From positions 30,054,804-30,118,803 of the forward strand of contig JBBCBC010000001.1 in assembly GCA_037126765.1 (NCBI GenBank): a stretch of 64,000 bases of DNA. The letters are read 5' to 3'. How positions within the stretch are numbered: the stretch's first letter is position 1; each line of letters opens with the position of its first letter. Shown here piece by piece: positions 58,772-64,000 of this stretch. The notes beneath the pieces are model-generated. The model saw nothing but the letters and a program-made list of their open reading frames with translations. It made no database searches and had not been told where the DNA came from. The DNA is from Stenogyne calaminthoides. Its lineage: Eukaryota; Streptophyta; Magnoliopsida; Lamiales; Lamiaceae. The position numbers were made by a program, and so were the translations under genes.

Positions 58772-60447
58772 TGTTGGGAAATTTGTATTTAGTTTTGATG
58801 GAAGTTCCAAAACAGGTTGTAATAGGACCCGGTCGATCATTAGTTACCGATGACTTAGAATCAGATTAAGATGACCAGCTGAAATGTATAAATAGCTGAT
58901 GTAAAAGATAGGTCACATACTGAGGGGGAACTCAATATGTATAGGTCAGGTCAAATTATCAGATGACCAGATAAGGTCAGATGATCAGAAGACTAAGACA
59001 AGTCAGAAGACAACAAGAAGTCAGAAGACACTGAGACTCAGATAAACCTGAAGACTCAGATAAACCTAAAGACTCGAGATAAACTGAAGACTCGATAAAC
59101 ACAAGACTCGGATAAGCTGAAGACTCAGATAAAGTCAAGACTCGAGAAACCTCAAGACTCGAAGAAGAAACCGAAGACTCAAGATGATCAAGACACCGAG
59201 GCTCGTGAGTAACTCAAGATCGAAGACTACCGTAAGACCGTAAGACCTACATCAGCCTAGTCTGCAAATTGTGCTAAGACAATTTGCATCAGAAGACTCT
59301 ATCAGATAGACTGATCAGTTATCTGATTAGGTCAGCTCACACTTAGCGTCAACCAAAATGGTACACCAGACAATACGATTATTCTACAAAAGGAATATCA
59401 AACGTCAAATGGACAAATACTGAAGTGCCGTACTCGTAAGCCAAAGAGAAAGTGACACGTGCACAAAAAGAGCTGACAATGCGGGATTCGACGCTGCGGA
59501 CACAAACGACGCTAATCATGCCTTCGGCCACGCCGATATCGGAAGCACGTCACATCAAATCCTACAAACCTACCAAATATAGACGGAAATTCAAATTGCT
59601 CTCCATCGGCTCTTTGATTTGGTGGTCTATAAATATGGGATTACTCTTCGAAGCTAGAAGACGGAAAATTATCAAGAAGCAAAAACTATAGCAGAATTTC
59701 AGCACGAAGAACACAAATTTGAAGATTATTCTTAAGTGTTCATCCCACTGTTCTTAGCATAGAAATCTCATCCTCTAGCATTTGACTACATAAACACTAG
59801 GATAGATTTCCAGTTGGAACCACAACAAATCTTTACCCAAACTCAAAGTTAGGTTAAGTTTGTTTTTGCAAGATTTTAGACTAGGGATTCTAGTTTTTGA
59901 TTTCTGGGATCGGTTGAGTGTGAACTTGATAAACATCTATTGGGTGTTGGACTAACACATTAAACTAAGTCCAGTCGGTTAAGTTGGTTAAGTTGTGATA
60001 GGGAAGAGTGGACGTAGGACGGTTTGTCTGAACCACTATAAAAATCTTGTGTGAATTTACTTGCTCTTAATTGCTTTACACTATTACACACAACTGAGCT
60101 TAAAATTGCATACATATTCTAAGTTAATATCAGTCTGCACCAAGCAACTGATCTGATCAGGTTGACAGCTTAGTCAACTGATTGAAAACTGACTTGAGAA
60201 TCTGATTTTATAAAACTGGTTTTTCACATGAGTATTAACTAGCTTCCGCACTATCAGTTAAACTGACAGATATCAAACTGATCTGCCCTCAGGCACTCAG
60301 TAAGATTGAACATCAGTCCAAACTGATTCACTTGCACTCTGATCAGACAAACTGCAATCACACCTGATCTGCACGTAAAAGTTTTCAGAAGTCTATTCAC
60401 CCTCCCCTCTAGACTTCTGCCCGCACGAAACCCATTTGGGACCTACA
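58772..60447 (+). mobile_element. Element D, 5' LTR
   Basis: This 1676-bp LTR runs from TGTTGGGAAATTTGTATTTA to GGGACCTACA. It has a run of AAGACTCAGATAAACCT-type minisatellite units (about 59025-59220), a TATA box (TATAAATA, 59628-59635), and the shared AAGAGTGGACGTAGGAC block (about 60003-60020). The portion 59060-59720 contains CG-rich replacements. The 79-residue frame at 59452-59691 is LTR sequence. Confidence 0.9.
59628..59635 (+). promoter_or_regulatory. LTR promoter TATA box, element D
   Basis: TATAAATA lies in the GGTCTATAAATATGGGAT context, which recurs in both E LTRs (about 51125 in the 3' copy). It probably sets the start of the genomic RNA. Confidence 0.6.
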
Positions 60448-60449
60448 AG

Positions 60450-60461
60450 TGGTATCAGAGC
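60450..60461 (+). other. Primer-binding site of element D (initiator tRNA-Met)
   Basis: TGGTATCAGAGC lies two bases after the LTR end. It is the exact complement of the plant initiator tRNA-Met 3' end, usual for Ty1/Copia elements. Confidence 0.9.
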
Positions 60462-60584
60462 AGTGGTTCTACAGACCACTGGCTTTGAGTATCATCGATT
60501 CTTAAGGAAGAACCTTTGTGGTCATTTGAACTGATCTTGAAAAACCGTTTTCAAAACTCATTCGTTTTCAAAATCACTATCAGC

Positions 60585-62739
60585 ATGGATAATACCTCTG
60601 GTATGTATCATGATTTGCCTACATTTTCAATTGATGAGTATGCAGATTGGACAATATACATGTGCAACCATCTGGGGTCAATAAGCGGCAGAATGATGGA
60701 AGTCATTGAACGAGGACCCATCATCATATATCACGACAACCCAGCTGTTGGAGGAGATCCAGATTTTGCAGTTGGAAGCCTTGTCCGGAAGAGTCCTGCC
60801 CTGATGGATGCAGAAGAAAGAAAGATGTACACACTGGATACAATAACCAGGCATATAATCATGAAGACGATGGATAAGATCACCAAAGAAAAGATAAAGT
60901 ATCTCAAGACAGCTAAACAAATGTGGGATACGCTTGCTGAGATGTGTGAAGGAAATGATCAGATCAAAGACAGCAGATTAGAAGCTGAACTGGTGAAGTT
61001 CGAGAAGCTTAAGATGTTGCCAAACGAAACCATCAATGAGCTCGATGGGAGAATCACTATGTCAGTAAACAAGCTACGAGAACTTGGATGAGAGATGTCA
61101 GATAAAGACATCAATTACAAGATCTTGAGATCTCTCGCCAAGAAATGGGACATGAAAATCACGGTAATCAAGGATTGCCAAGACATTGCCAAGGTGAAGC
61201 CAAGTAGCCTGTTCCTAAGTCTTAAAGCCCATGAGTTCGATCTGATCGAAAGAGGGCAAGAAGAAGAAGACGAGTCGCCTGCTGAAGTCACAACCTCCAC
61301 ATCAAAATCAGTCGCCTGTTCAGCTTGAAAGATCTAACATTCAACTTGGTAAGTATCACAGATTTTACAGAGATTATCAAGACAGCAGAGGAAGAAACAG
61401 GAGGTCAACTGACAGATCTCCAGAAAGGACCAGATCTGATGACCGAAGGGATCATAGAGAAGATAAGAAGAGAGATGATCGGTCTGATGAGAGAAGAGAC
61501 AACAGATCTAAGAGAAGAAGTTCAGATTATTATCAGAAAGGAAAGTCACCCGACAGATCCTACAGACGAAGTGACTCACATGGCAGAGGAAGTTCCGTGG
61601 AACGTGGATCATGCTTCCACTGTGAGAAACCAGGTCACTACAGCGCCGACTGCCCAGACCTGACTCCAAGAGAAAGAGAAGAGAAGCAGAACAGAAGAGA
61701 GCAACGCTATAGAGACAGAAAAGGCATGATTGCTGACACATCAGGAATTGATGATTCCTATCTGCCTTCTGAGGATTTTGGCTACTCTTCAGTAGAGGAC
61801 TTCTGTCTGATAAGCAATGCTGATGATTTCTTCGACCATGAAGATCTGATATTCTCTTCAGATGATGATGAAATCTGTCTGATGGCTAAGGAGGAAGACC
61901 AGTCTGAGGTAACCTCCAAACCTTCAGCTTTTTCAATTTCCACACTAGCTATAATTAGCACACCTGCTGGAGAGATTAACTTGCAGCTCTACTCTGAGCA
62001 ATTGCTTGATGATCTCTCTAACGCAGTAGACACTTATACAATAGTGAAAGCTGAAAACGCTAAGCTAAGGATAAAAAATACTCAGCTTGCTAGAGAAAAC
62101 GCTGTCAGTAAAGCAACTGAACTAAAATCAGCTGAAGCTGCTCAGAAGGTAACTGAAGAACTGAAAGTTCTGAAGGTTAAATCTTCCGATCAGGAGAAGC
62201 AGATTAAAGAATATCTAGCAATCAACAAACAGCAAGCTGATGATTTCAAAATTCTACAAGCTAAGTTTGATGAACTCTTCCGACTACATGAGAGTCTGAA
62301 ATCTACTGAGGATAGTTTACGCAAGAAAATAGAGGTTTTCACGAAATCATCAAAAACCGTTCAGGATATGAACACCTATTTTCGAACGCCAACTAATAAG
62401 AAGGGAATTGGATATGAGAACCCTTCTACATCCTCAAAAGCCCCGTTTGGTTCACTCCAAAAGGGTGTAATCAAACGAGTCTCTGATAAAGATACACAAA
62501 AAGCAAAACATGTATCTGATAAGGGAAAGAGACCTGCTGAGCAAGTAAGGCAAGTGCCTAATCAGAAAGGGAACAAAAATGGACCCCAACTGATTAAGCA
62601 TCAGCCGAGGAATCAACAGAAGAACCCAGTTCTTCTGAAGAGACCCCAACCTGATCAGCAGATTAGGTATCAGAAGAGACAACCTGTAAAATGGAAATCT
62701 AATCTGAAACCCAATCAAGGTCAGATGCCTAACAAGTAA
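60585..62739 (+). pseudogene. Element D gag (capsid, zinc knuckle, coiled coil), one stop and one frameshift
   Basis: The start is placed at ATGGATAATACC (60585), giving MDNTSGMYHDLPTFS; the longer upstream frame is not conserved in E. The capsid-like part (WTIYMCNHLG, LDTITRHIIMKTMDKIT, AKQMWDTLAEMCEG) runs to an in-frame TGA at 61089-61091 and resumes in the same frame to 61328. A frame change near 61300-61326 leads into an arginine/serine/aspartate-rich segment and a CX2CX4HX4C zinc knuckle (CFHCEKPGHYSADC, about 61609-61650). Next come an acidic part, a coiled coil of about 130 residues and a basic C-terminus ending at TAA 62737-62739, which may be a mutated CAA since the frame continues. 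Gag binds and packages element RNA. Confidence 0.88.
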
Positions 62740-63482
62740 GCTAAAGGTAAACTGCCAAGACCATTTATGCCAAAAAGATATGAATCCTTTAATGGTAGCA
62801 GTCGTACCTATCATTTCAATCAGAGACCTAGGGCTACTGCACCTGAGCCCCACTGGGTTAAAAGAAGACAAAATGTAAAGAAAAATCCCAAGTTTTCTGA
62901 TTCACTCAAGGCTAGCACGAATAATCATACCAATCAGAATGCATATAAAGAGACGTATGATTATGTTGATGTTTATGGGAGATAAATCAGGCCTTCTGAT
63001 CTATCTGATTACAATAGAAGTGCCCTACTTGTATGGATCCCTAAAACCACCTCTAACCCCTCAGGACCCAATTCTAAAGGGGTACCTAAAACCTGATTCG
63101 ATTGCAGGTTCGCGTGGGTTTGGCCAACAAAGGAGGTGTACAAGCAACTATCTGGTACATCGATAGTAGATGCTCAAGGCACATGACTGGAAGCGAACAT
63201 CTCCTTAGCTCTTACAAAGAACAAGAAGGCCCACGTGTACTCTTCGGTGATGATAACTTTGGTTTTACCAAAGGATTCAGAACCTTAGAGAATGATGATG
63301 TACAAGTTACTGGAGTCTCGTATGTCGAAGGTTTAAAGCATAACCTGCTATCAGTATCACAATTCTGCGACAACGGATTCAGTGTTGAGTTCTCGAGTGA
63401 TCAGTGTACGATAAAGAATCTAGCTACTCAACAAATCTTGCTAACTGGTTCAAGGAAAGACACGATCTACACAGCAGATTGA
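62740..63482 (+). pseudogene. Element D protease region, active-site Gly replaced
   Basis: After the gag stop the frame continues (KLPRPFMPKRYESFNG) to another stop near 62983. The protease is read from about 63102: WYIDSRCSRHMTGSEHLL, FGDDNFGFTKGF, GLKHNLLSVSQFCDNGF. The catalytic motif is DSR, not DSG: codon AGA at 63168-63170, where element E has GGA. The protease should cleave the polyprotein; this change probably disables it. The frame closes at TGA 63480-63482, and integrase follows in the same frame. Confidence 0.85.
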
Positions 63483-64000
63483 AACAGTTGTCCAAGAAAT
63501 GCATGCCTAATTGTTAAGAGTTCCAAAAGTAGCAGTTGGCTCTGGCACAAAAGAATGAGTCATCTGAACTTTAAAACTCTTAACAAGATAGCAAGGGTGC
63601 CTTTGGTTGAGGGACTTCCGAATGAGGTATTCTCAAAGGATCAGACATGTGCCGCATGTCAGAAGGGAAAACAGGTTAAAGCCTCATTCAAGGGAATACC
63701 TGGACCAACATCCAGTAGAGTATTGCAACTGCTCCATATGGATCTATTTGGACCAGTTACACCAGTCAGTCTCAGCGGACGCAAATATACTCTGGTAATC
63801 GTGGATGATTATTCCAAGTTTACCTGGGTTGTATTCTTATATAAGAAGAATGAGACAACAACAAAGATACCTGAGCTGCTCAAGAAACTACAAAACGAAA
63901 AGGGTGTCAGCATAGTGAAAATCAGATCAGATAAAGGTACAGAATTTCTGAACTCTTTTATTACTGATTTTTGCACTAAGTTTGGTATACAACATGAGAC
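63483..64000 (+). pseudogene. Element D GAG-pre-integrase and integrase start, cut by window edge
   Basis: It is in frame with the protease after one TGA: CLIVKSSKSSSWLWHKRMSHLN, the zinc-binding CAACQKGK, then the integrase core with HMDLFGPV (first catalytic Asp, about 63738-63755), VDDYSKFTWVVFLYKK and the second Asp in IRSDKGTEFLN (about 63925-63955). It is open to the window edge. This is the best-preserved integrase in the window. Confidence 0.88.

Larger units (their letters stand above)
58772..64000 (+). mobile_element. Element D: SIRE-like Ty1/Copia retrotransposon, 5' part
   Basis: Plus-strand element inserted into Copia C at TGTAC (58767-58771; the second TSD copy is outside the window). 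5' LTR, primer site, gag, protease and integrase are visible in order before the window ends. It is homologous to element E but much better preserved, with a few nonsense codons and one frameshift rather than pervasive damage. Confidence 0.92.

Overview
The window is plant nuclear heterochromatin. I recognise no host protein gene. Almost every base can be assigned to transposable elements inserted into one another. The plant origin follows from the polyprotein families (Ty1/Copia, Ty3/Gypsy, an Athila-like Gypsy), a CACTA DNA transposon and a plant-type tRNA-Asp sequence. The species cannot be named from this stretch. Matching target-site duplications (TSDs) give the nesting order.

Outermost is a minus-strand Ty3/Gypsy element (B), seen as three pieces: gag-protease at 20181-21714, RT-RNase H at 10809-12182 and the RNase H-integrase linker at 9611-9720. 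Its ends lie outside the window. It is split by: (1) a decayed minus-strand Copia element (A) running from 9610 off the left edge, itself carrying an inverted solo LTR of its own family (1967-3680), a 21-bp LTR scar (5883-5903) and a foreign LTR fragment (1-676); (2) a 1.1-kb LTR-like insertion (9721-10808, TSD TTTTC); (3) an Athila-like Gypsy element (12183-20180, TSD TCGGT) that has lost gag and protease and carries a complete tRNA-Asp copy, CCA included, at its primer-binding site; (4) a minus-strand Copia element (C) from 21715 rightwards.

Copia C is split at its RT by a 35.4-kb CACTA transposon (22831-58207, TSD TAT). Without its passengers the CACTA is about 10.7 kb, with no visible transposase. 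Its passengers are a tandem LTR-internal-LTR-internal-LTR array (G, 28210-34032, TSD GTTTT), a solo LTR (H, 34384-35650, TSD CTACG) inside a MULE-type MITE (9-bp TSD), and a non-coding LTR element (F, 36376-53944, TSD TACCT) that holds a SIRE-like Copia element (E, 37847-about 51956). Copia C is split again at 58772 by a plus-strand SIRE-like Copia element (D) that runs off the right edge.

D and E encode gag-pol. F, G and H are non-coding but share primer-binding-site and LTR modules with them, so they look like dependent partners. Much of 31.2-53 kb, and parts of other LTRs, shows a systematic replacement of CAG/CTG by CG-containing strings. I think this is most likely a base-calling or polishing artefact at methylated repeats, so many frameshifts there may not be real.
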